DNA of 64,000 bases from Streptomyces sp. CBMA291 (GTDB lineage Bacteria; Actinomycetota; Actinomycetes; Streptomycetales; Streptomycetaceae): positions 26,316-90,315 of the forward strand of contig NZ_MSJP01000003.1 in the NCBI RefSeq assembly GCF_014596525.1. Reading direction: 5' to 3'. Made by a program: the position numbers and the translations under genes. Below the pieces are notes generated by a model. The model was not told where the DNA came from and did no database searches. It was given only the letters and a program-made list of their open reading frames with translations. Numbering within the stretch: position 1 is the first letter of the stretch; every line of letters starts with the position of its first letter. This document shows, piece by piece, positions 26,387 through 34,530 of the stretch.

Positions 26387-28567
26387 GTGACAGCAGCAAC
26401 GCACTCCACTCTCTTCCCGCAGGTCCCGGAGACGGCCGACGCGGTGCTCGACGGGCTCGACCCCGAGCAGCGCGAGGTCGCCCTGGCCCTGACCGGCCCG
26501 GTGTGCGTGCTGGCGGGAGCCGGCACGGGCAAGACGCGGGCGATCACCCACCGCATCGCCTTCGGGGTGCGCTCGGGCAGACTCCAGCCCGCCAGTGTGC
26601 TGGCCGTCACGTTCACCAACCGTGCCGCGGGCGAGATGCGCGGGCGGCTCCGGCAGCTCGGCGCGGGCGGGGTCCAGGCCCGCACCTTCCACTCCGCCGC
26701 CCTCCGCCAGCTCCAGTTCTTCTGGCCGAAAGCCGTCGGCGGCGAGCTGCCCCGGCTCCTGGAGCGGAAGATCCAGCTCGTCGCCGACGCGGCGGCCCGC
26801 TGCCGTATCCGACTCGACCGCAACGAGCTGAGGGACGTCACCAGCGAGATCGAGTGGGCCAAGGTCACCCAGACCGTCCCCGCCGACTATCCCGCCGTCG
26901 TCGCCAAGGCCCAGCGGGACGCCCCCCGCGACCCGGCCGAGATCGGCCAGATCTACGCCCTGTACGAGCAGCTCAAGCGCGACCGCTCGGTGATCGACTT
27001 CGAGGACGTGCTGCTGCTCACCGTCGGCATCCTCCAGGACCGGCACGACATCGCCGACCAGATCCGCACCCAGTACCAGCACTTCGTGGTGGACGAGTAC
27101 CAGGACGTCTCCCCGCTCCAGCAGCGGCTGCTCGATCTCTGGCTCGGCGACCGGGACAACCTCTGCGTCGTCGGCGACGCCAGCCAGACGATCTACTCCT
27201 TCACCGGCGCCACCCCCGACCACCTGCTGAACTTCCGCACCCGCCACCCCGGCGCCACGGTCGTCAAGCTCGTCCGCGACTACCGCTCCACCCCCCAGGT
27301 CGTCCACCTCGCCAACGGACTGCTGAGCCAGGCCCGGGGCCGGGCCGCCGAGCACCGCCTGGAACTGGTTTCGCAGCGCGACCGGGGCCCCGAGCCGGTC
27401 TACACGGAGTACGCCGACGAGCCGACCGAGGCCGAGGGCACCGCCCGGCGCATCCGGGACCTCATCGCCGCGGGCGTCCCCGCCGGCGAGATCGCCGTCC
27501 TCTACCGGATCAACGCCCAGTCCGAGGTGTACGAGCAGGCACTCGCCGACGCCGGGGTGCCCTACCAGCTGCGCGGCGCCGAGCGCTTCTTCGAGCGCCA
27601 GGAGGTACGGGAGGCGGGCATCGCCCTGCGCGGCGCCGCCCGCGCGGGCGGCAACGACTCCCTCCTCGACGACGCCGAGGACCTTCCCTCCCAGGTCAGG
27701 GCCGTCCTGTCCACCAAGGGCTGGACCACCACCCCGCCCACGGGCTCCGGCGCCGTCCGCGACCGCTGGGAATCCCTCGCCGCCCTCGTCCGGCTCGCCG
27801 AGGACTTCACCCGCGCCAAGCCCGGCGCCACCCTCTCCGACCTGGTCGCCGAACTCGACGAGCGGGCCGCCGCCCAGCACGCCCCGACCGTCCAGGGCGT
27901 GACGCTCGCCTCGCTGCACGCGGCCAAGGGCCTCGAATGGGACGCCGTCTTCCTCGTCGGCCTCACCGAGGGCATGGTCCCCATCACCTACGCCAAGACC
28001 GACGAGCAGATAGAGGAGGAGCGGCGCCTGCTGTACGTCGGCGTCACCCGCGCCCGGGTCCACCTCACGCTCTCCTGGTCGCTCTCCCGCTCCCCGGGCG
28101 GCCGGGCCTCCCGCCGCCCCAGCCGCTTCCTCAAGGGGCTGCGGCCCGGCTCCGGCTCCCTCGGCACCGTCGCCTCCTCCGGCGGCACCGGCCCCTCCGG
28201 CGGCTCCCCAGGCGCGGCCCGGCGCAGGCACCGGGGGCCCGTCCTGTGCCGGGTCTGCGGGACGACCCTCACCGAGGCGGGCGCCATGAAGCTGCTCCGC
28301 TGCGAGGACTGCCCCTCGGACATGGACGAGGGCCTCTACGAACGGCTCCGGGACTGGCGCTCCGAACAAGCCAGGGAACTCGGCCAGCCCGCCTATTGCG
28401 TGTTCACCGACAAGACGCTGATGGCGATCGCCGAGCGGGTCCCCGCCACCGACGGGGAGCTGTCCGTGATCTCCGGCGTCGGCACCCGCAAGCTGGGTCG
28501 CTTCGGCGCCGATGTCCTGGCCATCTGTGCAGGTGAGGAGGGTGGGGCAGGAGGGGACGAGGACTGA
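26387..28567 (+). CDS. uvrD2: ATP-dependent DNA helicase UvrD2
   Basis: SF1A helicase of 726 residues. Walker A is AGAGTGKTRA, Walker B VVDEYQDVSP, motif VI VGVTRARVHL. After the motor comes a tetracysteine segment (CRVCGTTL, CEDCPSD) and a C-terminal HRDC domain (TDKTLMAIAERVP, ISGVGTRKLGRFG), the arrangement of mycobacterial UvrD2. The GTG at 26387 follows GGAGG with almost no spacer; the ATG at 26339 would add 16 residues rich in Pro and Arg and has no better site. It lies upstream of wblC, whose promoter starts about 25 nt after the stop. Confidence 0.92.
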   Translation: MTAATHSTLFPQVPETADAVLDGLDPEQREVALALTGPVCVLAGAGTGKTRAITHRIAFGVRSGRLQPASVLAVTFTNRAAGEMRGRLRQLGAGGVQARTFHSAALRQLQFFWPKAVGGELPRLLERKIQLVADAAARCRIRLDRNELRDVTSEIEWAKVTQTVPADYPAVVAKAQRDAPRDPAEIGQIYALYEQLKRDRSVIDFEDVLLLTVGILQDRHDIADQIRTQYQHFVVDEYQDVSPLQQRLLDLWLGDRDNLCVVGDASQTIYSFTGATPDHLLNFRTRHPGATVVKLVRDYRSTPQVVHLANGLLSQARGRAAEHRLELVSQRDRGPEPVYTEYADEPTEAEGTARRIRDLIAAGVPAGEIAVLYRINAQSEVYEQALADAGVPYQLRGAERFFERQEVREAGIALRGAARAGGNDSLLDDAEDLPSQVRAVLSTKGWTTTPPTGSGAVRDRWESLAALVRLAEDFTRAKPGATLSDLVAELDERAAAQHAPTVQGVTLASLHAAKGLEWDAVFLVGLTEGMVPITYAKTDEQIEEERRLLYVGVTRARVHLTLSWSLSRSPGGRASRRPSRFLKGLRPGSGSLGTVASSGGTGPSGGSPGAARRRHRGPVLCRVCGTTLTEAGAMKLLRCEDCPSDMDEGLYERLRDWRSEQARELGQPAYCVFTDKTLMAIAERVPATDGELSVISGVGTRKLGRFGADVLAICAGEEGGAGGDED

Positions 28568-28590
28568 GGAAAACTCGTCGGAAAAATAGT

Positions 28591-28620
28591 TTGCGCCTGC
28601 CCGGTCAGGCCCCATAGGTT
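28591..28620 (+). promoter_or_regulatory. Putative wblC promoter with AT-rich WblC site
   Basis: TTGCGC (28591-28596) and TAGGTT (28615-28620) with an 18-nt spacer, preceded directly by the AT-rich run GAAAAATAG. WhiB7/WblC proteins bind such an AT-rich element next to the -35 box through their AT-hook and autoactivate their own promoter, so the site fits autoregulation. Position relative to the leader is right; the start site is inferred. Confidence 0.65.
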
Positions 28621-28739
28621 CTTAACCACGGAAACGGCGGCTTCTTCGAAGCCCTGTCTTCGTGTTGTACTTGTCCAAATAAACATGAGGGTCCGGCTCA
28701 CACCCGAGCCCTCCGAGACGCCGAGAGGAGGCGATTCCA

Positions 28740-29090
28740 GTGATCAGCTACATCAACCAGACCAGCACCGCCAGCTTCGTCAGCAGCGCCAAAATGACCG
28801 ATCACTCGGTCGTCTCCACCTGCCTGCCCGCCTCGGCTCTCCTTGGCACCGGTCTGCCCATCGCCGGTCTTCCCGCCGCCGCCCTGCCCGTCACCGGTCT
28901 GTCCGGTCTCGGAGCGGCTGCCGTGCGGGAGCACCGGAACGAGCGACCGACCAAGGCACTGGAAGCAGTAGCAGGCGAGGCCATGGTCTATGGCTTTGCG
29001 GCGACCGGTGCCGGCACCCAGCAGACGACGCAGCACCACCACACGATGTGGGCCTTCCGTGGGCTCGAACCCTGGAGCGATCCAGTCTGA
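28740..29090 (+). CDS. wblC leader peptide (uORF)
   Basis: Upstream open frame of 116 codons with its own GAGGAGG at 8 nt from the GTG start. The product is Ser/Thr/Ala-rich and ends MWAFRGLEPWSDPV. It is followed by the attenuator of wblC, and the stop codon lies inside a short hairpin. Leader translation is known to control transcription into whiB7/wblC in actinobacteria: impaired translation by ribosome-targeting antibiotics favours read-through. The peptide itself is not expected to have an enzymatic role. Confidence 0.75.
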   Translation: MISYINQTSTASFVSSAKMTDHSVVSTCLPASALLGTGLPIAGLPAAALPVTGLSGLGAAAVREHRNERPTKALEAVAGEAMVYGFAATGAGTQQTTQHHHTMWAFRGLEPWSDPV

Positions 29091-29103
29091 TACACGATCA
29101 GAC
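29072..29103 (+). promoter_or_regulatory. Two adjoining hairpins around the uORF stop
   Basis: CTGGA-GCGA-TCCAG (29072-29085) forms a 5-bp stem with a GNRA-type loop, and GTCTGAT (29085-29091) pairs with ATCAGAC (29097-29103). The second stem contains the uORF TGA at 29088-29090, so a terminating ribosome would melt it. Both share base 29085, so they compete or stack. Just upstream, TTCCGTGG (29055-29062) can pair with the 5' arm of the terminator. Confidence 0.55.
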
Positions 29104-29114
29104 CGGCGCCTTCA

Positions 29115-29155
29115 GGGCCGCGGAACCCCACCCGGGATCCGCGGCCCTTCTGTTT
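29115..29155 (+). terminator. Attenuator terminator in the wblC leader
   Basis: A 10-bp perfect stem (29115-29124 with 29138-29147, GGGCCGCGGA arm), 13-nt loop and the U-rich tail TTCTGTTT. It lies 25 nt after the uORF stop and 109 nt before wblC, so it should stop transcription unless leader translation is disturbed. Confidence 0.85.
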
Positions 29156-29263
29156 GTCCTCGAACGGGGACGGCGACACGAAGACGCCTCGGTACAGCAC
29201 CACCCGGTACCAGCCGAAACCCCGGCCCGACAGGCCGGAACGACCAGACGAGGAAAGACCACC

Positions 29264-29632
29264 GTGCAACTCGAAGCGCACGCCCCGTCCGTACCGCTTT
29301 CCGGATCGATCCCCCAGCCCGGCCTCACGGAGGACCCCGCTTTGACCCCGCTCACCACGCTCACCGCGCTCGACGACGCCATCGAGAACCTCGGCGTACC
29401 CGTTCCCTGCCGTGCCTACGACCCCGAGGTCTTCTTCGCGGAGTCCCCGGCCGACGTGGAGTACGCCAAGTCCCTCTGCCGCACCTGTCCGCTCGTGGCC
29501 GCCTGCCTCGCGGGTGCCAAGGAGCGCCGCGAGCCCTGGGGCGTCTGGGGCGGCGAGCTGTTCGTCCAGGGCGTGGTCGTCGCCCGCAAGCGGCCCCGTG
29601 GCCGTCCGCGCAAGAACCCGGTCGCGGCATGA
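29264..29632 (+). CDS. wblC: WhiB-family regulator WblC (WhiB7)
   Basis: Iron-sulphur transcription factor of 122 residues that turns on intrinsic multidrug resistance. The four cluster cysteines are Cys49, Cys72, Cys75 and Cys81, the WhiB turn is GVWGG (93-97), and the C-terminus carries the AT-hook RPRGRPRK (110-117) that distinguishes WblC/WhiB7 from other Wbl proteins. The GTG at 29264 has GAGGAAAG upstream. It binds AT-rich DNA beside -35 boxes together with the principal sigma factor. Expression is expected to be controlled by the autoregulated promoter and the leader attenuator. The next gene starts inside its stop codon (ATGA). Confidence 0.95.
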   Translation: MQLEAHAPSVPLSGSIPQPGLTEDPALTPLTTLTALDDAIENLGVPVPCRAYDPEVFFAESPADVEYAKSLCRTCPLVAACLAGAKERREPWGVWGGELFVQGVVVARKRPRGRPRKNPVAA

Positions 29633-29952
29633 ACATCACCGGAACCATCGACCGTCCCCTCACGCACGATCCCCAGAAGCAGGCCCCGATGACCCCTTCC
29701 ACCAGCGAGCCCGCCGGCTCCGCCACCCCAGCCTTCGCTCCCGCCGCGGCGCCCGTCGCGCGTCAGAACAGGACCCGTGAAATGCAACTCATCCCAGAAG
29801 CCCTGGCCCGTGCCCATATGCACGAGCGACGGCGCGAGGCCGACGCGGAACGCCAGGCCCTGCGCCTGGTCGCCGCCCGGCGCATGCAGCGTCGCGCCGA
29901 GCGCGTCTCGCTCCGCGCCCGCCGCGCGCTGGCCATGGCCGTCATGCAGTGA
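29629..29952 (+). CDS. Small basic protein coupled to wblC
   Basis: Protein of 107 residues of unknown function. Its ATG overlaps the wblC TGA (ATGA), so it is probably translationally coupled. The first half is Pro/Ala-rich and unstructured; the second half is a highly charged helix (ARAHMHERRREADAERQALR) ending RRALAMAVMQ, possibly a coiled coil or nucleic-acid binder. It is followed by a strong terminator. A similar small gene follows wblC in other Streptomyces as I recall. Confidence 0.7.
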   Translation: MNITGTIDRPLTHDPQKQAPMTPSTSEPAGSATPAFAPAAAPVARQNRTREMQLIPEALARAHMHERRREADAERQALRLVAARRMQRRAERVSLRARRALAMAVMQ

Positions 29953-30018
29953 CGTCCGCCCCGGGGCCCGGCCCCGGGAGGCCGCCCAGCCACTCCCGCG
30001 CCCTCAGGGGCGCCCCCC

Positions 30019-30049
30019 GCGGGGGCCGGTCCGTCGGACCGGCCCCCGC
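30019..30049 (+). terminator. Terminator of the wblC transcript
   Basis: A 14-bp perfect stem (30019-30032 with 30036-30049) with a 3-nt loop, 66 nt after the small basic protein. No T-run, as is usual in Streptomyces. Confidence 0.75.
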
Positions 30050-30067
30050 AGCGCGTTGCCGGGGCGA

Positions 30068-30162
30068 CCCGTGCGGTGCGTCGTGGTGGGGCCTGTGCGG
30101 TGCGTGCCTGCGTGGTGCGGCCCGTGCGGTGCGGCCTGTGTGGTGCGCGGCCTGTGCGGTGC
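30068..30162. repeat. Degenerate GCCTGTGCGGTGCG repeats
   Basis: Six imperfect copies of a 13-14 nt unit (variants CCCGTGCGGTGCG and GCCTGCGTGGTGCG) at irregular spacing, between the wblC transcript and the zinc-ribbon gene. Confidence 0.7.
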
Positions 30163-30205
30163 ATTGCCGGGGCGGCGGTCCCTTCACCGGGCTATCGTCA
30201 CCAGG

Positions 30206-30388
30206 GTGAACGACGTCCAACCCCCCGAGGGACCCTTCACCTGCGAGCGCTGCGGCACGACCGTCGACGCCCTGCCGCTGACCTGGACCCACGCGGTGGA
30301 GAACGGCCGCAGCGTGTACTTCTGCGAGGAGTGCGCCCGGACCAACCTCCGCGCCATCGAGGGCCGCCTCGACTCCTCCTGGTGGTGA
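30206..30388 (+). CDS. Small zinc-ribbon protein
   Basis: Protein of 60 residues with two Cys pairs, FTCERCGTTVD and YFCEECARTN, 24 residues apart, forming a zinc ribbon. It ends RLDSSWW. Conserved in Streptomyces to my memory, function unknown. The GTG at 30206 is preceded only by a weak CCAGG; an upstream extension of the frame is repeat sequence and unlikely to be translated. Confidence 0.72.
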   Translation: MNDVQPPEGPFTCERCGTTVDALPLTWTHAVENGRSVYFCEECARTNLRAIEGRLDSSWW

Positions 30389-30431
30389 TCCCCTTTCGGG
30401 CAGGGGAGCGGGCGGCAGGGGAGCGGCCGGT

Positions 30432-30641
30432 TCAGAGCAGCGCGTCGACGAGGGCGGCGGCACCCGCGAGGGCGAAGACACCGCCGATCACCCTGCACGT
30501 GGTGACGCCGGCAGGCCATCGCCGGTAGGAGTAGGACATGATCTGGAACCAGTCGGCCGCCTTCAGGATGTCGGCGGCCACGACCCCTCCTGCCACGAGC
30601 GAGAAGCCTCCCCGGACCAGTGAGATGACATGCCCGTTCAC
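30432..30641 (-). CDS. Small membrane protein, hypothetical
   Basis: Protein of 69 residues with two likely transmembrane segments, one near the N-terminus (LVRGGFSLVAGGVVAADIL) and one at the C-terminus (VIGGVFALAGAAALVDALL), joined by a basic loop with SYSYRRWPAG. Starts with GTG; no ribosome site is clear. It ends 64 nt before the UbiB-family gene stop on the same strand; the two do not overlap. Function not recognised. Confidence 0.6.
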   Translation of the reverse strand: MNGHVISLVRGGFSLVAGGVVAADILKAADWFQIMSYSYRRWPAGVTTCRVIGGVFALAGAAALVDALL

Positions 30642-30705
30642 GGCGTGAGAACAACCAGCCGCCTCCTCGCGGCATAGCCCGCCTTTTTCTCGTGACGGAC
30701 GGCGT

Positions 30706-32046
30706 CTACGGGGCCGCGAAGCCCGGCAGCCACTCCTCCAGCTCGTCCCGCAGCCGCACTGTCGCGTTCAGCTGGCACAGCACCCCGATGGTGCTCAGCG
30801 TCACCCGATGTATCAACAGATACGAGGGCGGAAGGTTCAGTTGCCTGCCCAGTTGGTGCGCGGGGGAGCGGGGGTCGGCGATCCGGGCCGCCTGCGTCCG
30901 CATCCAGCCCCGGGAGAAGCCGAAGGACTCCGCCTCCGCCGGTTCGATGATCGGCAGCAGATACTCCAGGACCGCGTCCGGATCGAGCGCCACGGACTCC
31001 TTGACGAAGCCCTCCGTCCGCAGCGCCGCGTAGACGCTCTCCGCCTCGCCCGCGAGCGTCAGCCGCAGACAGGCCCCGATGATCTCCGGCAGTCCGCCCG
31101 GCAGCCGGTCCACCGTGCCGAAGTCGAGGACGCCCAGCCGCCAGCCCTCCGGTCCCGTGTCCTCGCCGTCGCCCGGCAGCAGCCGGAAGTTCCCCGGGTG
31201 CGGATCGGCGTGCAGCAGCCCGGTCCGCGCCGGGCCCGAGAAGAGGAACCGCGCGAGCAACTGCCCCGCACGGTCCCGCTGCTCCTGGCTGCCCTCGGCG
31301 ATCACCTCCGAGAGCGGCAGACCCTCCATCCACTCGGTCACCAGGACCTGGTCCGCCCGGTGCACCACGGCCGGCACCCGTACATCGGGATCGTCCGCGA
31401 ACACCTCCGCGTGCCGCTGCTGCGCCGCCGCCTCCAGTCCGTAGTCCAGCTCCTCGGACACCCGGTCCCGCATCTCCGTGATCAGCGGCTTGACGTCGAG
31501 CCCTGGGACCAGGGGGCCGAGCAGCCGTGCGAAGCGGCTCAGTTGCGTCAGGTCCGAAAGCAGTGCCTCCCCGGCGCCCGGATACTGCACCTTGACCGCG
31601 ACCTCGCGCCCGTCGTGCCACACTGCCCGGTGCACTTGCCCGATCGAGGCGGCTGCCGAGGGCTTGTCCTCGAATTCAAGGAAAAGCTCCCGCCACTTGT
31701 CGCCGAGGTGCTCCTCCAGAACGGCGTGGACCGTCCGCGTCGGCATCGGCGGCGCCGCGTCCTGGAGCTTCGTCAGCGTCGCCCGGTACGGCCCGGCGAC
31801 CTCTTCGGGGAGGGCCGACTCGAAGACGGACAGCGCCTGCCCGAGCTTCATCGCCCCGCCCTTCAGCTCGCCCAGGACCTTGAACAACTGCTCCGCCGTG
31901 CGCTGCTGGAGCTCCCGGGTGACCAGCTCGGCCGATCGTCCGCCGATCCGCTTGCCCAGGCCCCAGGTGGCCCGGCCGGCGAAGCCGAGCGGCAACGCGG
32001 CCAACTTGGCGGTCCGGGTGACCGCCTTCCGGGGAAGATCAGACAT
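30706..32046 (-). CDS. ABC1/UbiB-family atypical kinase
   Basis: Protein kinase-like ATPase of 446 residues. The family signature KxGQ is MKLGQALSVFE, the Ala-rich replacement of the glycine loop is SAAASIGQVH, the ATP lysine lies in VAVKVQYPG, and the catalytic and metal residues in LLHADPHPGNF and LDFGTVDRL. UbiB proteins support isoprenoid quinone or lipid metabolism; in actinobacteria the role is unresolved. The start at 32046 has GGAGGGG upstream. It lies 41 nt after a ThiF-like gene, probably one operon, and a homologue neighbours whiB7 in mycobacteria. Confidence 0.88.
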   Translation of the reverse strand: MSDLPRKAVTRTAKLAALPLGFAGRATWGLGKRIGGRSAELVTRELQQRTAEQLFKVLGELKGGAMKLGQALSVFESALPEEVAGPYRATLTKLQDAAPPMPTRTVHAVLEEHLGDKWRELFLEFEDKPSAAASIGQVHRAVWHDGREVAVKVQYPGAGEALLSDLTQLSRFARLLGPLVPGLDVKPLITEMRDRVSEELDYGLEAAAQQRHAEVFADDPDVRVPAVVHRADQVLVTEWMEGLPLSEVIAEGSQEQRDRAGQLLARFLFSGPARTGLLHADPHPGNFRLLPGDGEDTGPEGWRLGVLDFGTVDRLPGGLPEIIGACLRLTLAGEAESVYAALRTEGFVKESVALDPDAVLEYLLPIIEPAEAESFGFSRGWMRTQAARIADPRSPAHQLGRQLNLPPSYLLIHRVTLSTIGVLCQLNATVRLRDELEEWLPGFAAP

Positions 32047-32087
32047 ACGCCCCTCCAAAACCCAGACTGCCTTGTCGCGCGGGCTCG

Positions 32088-33494
32088 TTACCCCGCCATT
32101 GTGTCCTGTGGGCCCCCGGCAGCCGAGGCGCGCTCCCCCTCCGTTCCGCGCGCCGCCCCGCAGGGGCAGGACGGATGGGCTCTCAACCGCTCCGCCCGCC
32201 ACTCAAGCAAGGGCAGCGACGTCTCCCAGCGGGTGCCCGTACTCGCCGGGAGATCCCCGTCGAGGAACGCCAGCGCGTGCGCGGCGGCGAGCCCCGCCAC
32301 CGCCGTCGCCAGCCCCACATCGCAGGCGGGCAGCGGATGCGGGGCGCCCGACCGCCACTGGACGAGCAGCCGGGGCCAGTCCGGCTCGCCGTCGGTGCGG
32401 CCCTCCTGGAGACAGCGCGCGCAGGCCGTGCCGCCGGGCAGCACGAGCGGCCCGACCACCCCCGTCGCCTCCAGGACGCCCGCGTAGAGATGGGGAGTCC
32501 CGGTGGCGACCCAGGGACCGGCGGGGACCGGATCGGGGACGTACGCGCCCAGACCGTCCCTCGGCGCCACCACGACGAGGGAAAGCCCGGCACCGCCGGG
32601 CGCCTCACCCGCCCGACGGCCCCACCCGGGGCCACCGACTCGTCCAGGACCACCGTCCGGCTCAGGACCACCGCCCCACCCCGGATCCGCCGGTCCCGAG
32701 CCTGCCGGTCCCGGCCCCAGGGCCGTCGTTCCCGCTCCCGGGCCGACTGCCTCCGGGCCGACCGCCTCCGAGTCGCCTGTTCCCGGGCCCGCCGGTCCTC
32801 GCCCCGCCGGTCCTCGCCCGGTCGGGTCTTGACCCGTCGGGCCGCCCGGGGCGCCGGTCACCGCCCGGACACCCGGGCCGCCCCGGAGCCCGGGGCGGCC
32901 GCGCCATCGGGCGATCGTGCGCCGGGCCGCCGTCGCCCGCCGCTCGCCCACGGACTCGGGAGGAAGGCCGCCCGGGGAGGTCTCCCAGGGCTCGACCCGG
33001 CCCGAGTCCAGCATCTCCACCGTCCCCACCCCGGCCGCCGACAGCAGGGCCGCCACCGTCGCCCCCACCCTCCCGGCGCCCCGGACCTGGACGCGCAGCG
33101 CCCGCCGGGCCGCCAGGGTGCGCACCGCCCGCCCCGGCTCCGGATGCACCACGGACAGCGAGGCCAGATCGGCGCGAAGCGGATCGAGGGCCGCGTTTCC
33201 CGGGCCCGCCGCAGGGCCGGTCCTCCCGGGCCTGCCGTGCGCCGCGTCGGCGAGCAGCCCGGCCGACCGCAGCCGTCCGAGGAGCCCGTCGAGATGCCCG
33301 TCCGGCAGACCGCGCGCCCGCGCCTCGGCCCGCAGCAGCTCGACGCCCCGCGTGCCGTCGAGGAGCCCGAGGACCGCCGCCGTCTCCGGCGCGACCGGAT
33401 CGAGCACCACCGCGTGCGCCGGAGTGACCCCGAACTGGACACAGCGCAGCCCCCGCCAGGCCCGTCGCAACGCCGGTTTCACCATCGGATGCAT
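32088..33494 (-). CDS. ThiF/E1-like protein with low-complexity insertion
   Basis: Protein of 468 residues resembling the E1-like adenylyltransferases and TOMM-type leader-binding proteins. The N-terminal 100 residues look like a winged helix/PqqD-like region (ETAAVLGLLDGTRGVELLRA). A Rossmann segment is VQVRGAGRVGATVAALLSAA with LDSGRVEPWE. A Gly/Pro-rich insertion of about 100 residues splits the fold. Two Cys pairs, TACARCLQEG and CPCGAARG, form the structural zinc site of E1 proteins. No classic RiPP cluster is adjacent, so its substrate is unknown. Start 33494; M at 33485 is possible. Confidence 0.72.
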   Translation of the reverse strand: MHPMVKPALRRAWRGLRCVQFGVTPAHAVVLDPVAPETAAVLGLLDGTRGVELLRAEARARGLPDGHLDGLLGRLRSAGLLADAAHGRPGRTGPAAGPGNAALDPLRADLASLSVVHPEPGRAVRTLAARRALRVQVRGAGRVGATVAALLSAAGVGTVEMLDSGRVEPWETSPGGLPPESVGERRATAARRTIARWRGRPGLRGGPGVRAVTGAPGGPTGQDPTGRGPAGRGPAGPGTGDSEAVGPEAVGPGAGTTALGPGPAGSGPADPGWGGGPEPDGGPGRVGGPGWGRRAGEAPGGAGLSLVVVAPRDGLGAYVPDPVPAGPWVATGTPHLYAGVLEATGVVGPLVLPGGTACARCLQEGRTDGEPDWPRLLVQWRSGAPHPLPACDVGLATAVAGLAAAHALAFLDGDLPASTGTRWETSLPLLEWRAERLRAHPSCPCGAARGTEGERASAAGGPQDTMAG

Positions 33495-33763
33495 GTCCCG
33501 CCCCCGCCCTCGTCCCGTACCGCACATTTCAAGATCGACGGCGCTTCTTTCGCCGCCCGGGATCGAGAATGCCTCCCCGCCGCGAACCCCGCCGAAAGTT
33601 GTCCACAGGCACCGGAGTTAGTCATATGAGTGCTGTGGGGGAGGGAGAGAGTGGGGGAGGGGAGGCAGGGGCGCGTGTTCCGGGCCGCCTGGGAACGGGA
33701 CTCGGAGACACTCTCCCTCGGTGCAGCTCCGGTCGGCTTCCGGCAGCGGGTAACGTCGAGGCC

Positions 33764-34402
33764 GTGTCCGCCGAATCACGCCGCAGCCTGACCGACGAGC
33801 CGCGCCGAGGCGCGGCCCCCGGCGGCCCCACCCCCGCCGCCTCTCCCGAGCCCGTCTCCGCCCCGCTCCCCGCCCCGGCCGCAGGCCCGGTCGAGGTGCG
33901 CAGGAGCGCGCGGCGCAGGAGGACCGTCTCCGCCTACCGCGAGGGCGACCGGACCGTGGTCCTCATCCCGGCGCGGATGTCCGAGGCGGAGGAACGCCGC
34001 TGGATCGGCGTCATGCTGGACCGGCTCGCCGCCCGGGAGAGCCGGGGCGTTCTCGGGGACCGCGAGCTGGCCGAGCGCGCCGCCGGGCTCTCCGAGCAGT
34101 ACCTCGGCGGCCGGGCCCGCCCCGGTTCGGTGCGCTGGGTCACCAACCAGAACACCCGGTGGGGCTCCTGCACCCCCGCCGAGGGCAGCATCCGCCTCTC
34201 CCACCGGCTCCAGGGCATGCCCGACTACGTCGTCGACTACGTCCTCCTCCACGAGCTGGCCCATCTGCTCGTGCCGGGGCACGGCCCCGAGTTCTGGCGG
34301 CTCCTTGAGGCCTATCCGCGCACCGAGCGGGCGCGCGGTTTCCTGGAGGGCGTGACCGCCGCGGGACGCCTGCCGGACCCGCCCACCGCGCGCGAGGAGT
34401 GA
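33764..34402 (+). CDS. YgjP/DUF45-type metallopeptidase
   Basis: Zinc peptidase-like protein of 212 residues. The core has RWGSCTPAEGSIRLSHRLQ, then LLHELAHLLVPGHGPEFW with HExxH and the third ligand His six residues later, as in the SprT/YgjP group. The N-terminal 45 residues are Pro/Ala-rich. The GTG at 33764 with GAGG upstream is preferred; ATG at 33626 would add 46 low-complexity residues. It is divergent from the ThiF-like gene. The physiological substrate of the family is unknown. Confidence 0.82.
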   Translation: MSAESRRSLTDEPRRGAAPGGPTPAASPEPVSAPLPAPAAGPVEVRRSARRRRTVSAYREGDRTVVLIPARMSEAEERRWIGVMLDRLAARESRGVLGDRELAERAAGLSEQYLGGRARPGSVRWVTNQNTRWGSCTPAEGSIRLSHRLQGMPDYVVDYVLLHELAHLLVPGHGPEFWRLLEAYPRTERARGFLEGVTAAGRLPDPPTAREE

Positions 34403-34530
34403 CCTTCCCCGGCCGTTCGGGGTGTATTTCCCGATTCCGTACCGAAGAGGTCCCGCCCTGTCTCGTTGTCGCACCCAGCGGTTAGCCTGGCGCGAACATT
34501 CGCAATCGGGATGGGGGACGGTCGTTACGC

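Noticed and set aside
28685..29263. In-frame upstream extension of wblC from 28685
   Set aside because: WblC homologues begin at the GTG at 29264 with its own ribosome site; the upstream frame crosses the attenuator and is antisense in style, while the uORF in another frame has a strong site.
32088..33494. ThiF-like gene considered as part of a thiazole/oxazole peptide cluster
   Set aside because: No YcaO, dehydrogenase or precursor gene nearby; neighbours are UbiB kinase and metallopeptidase.
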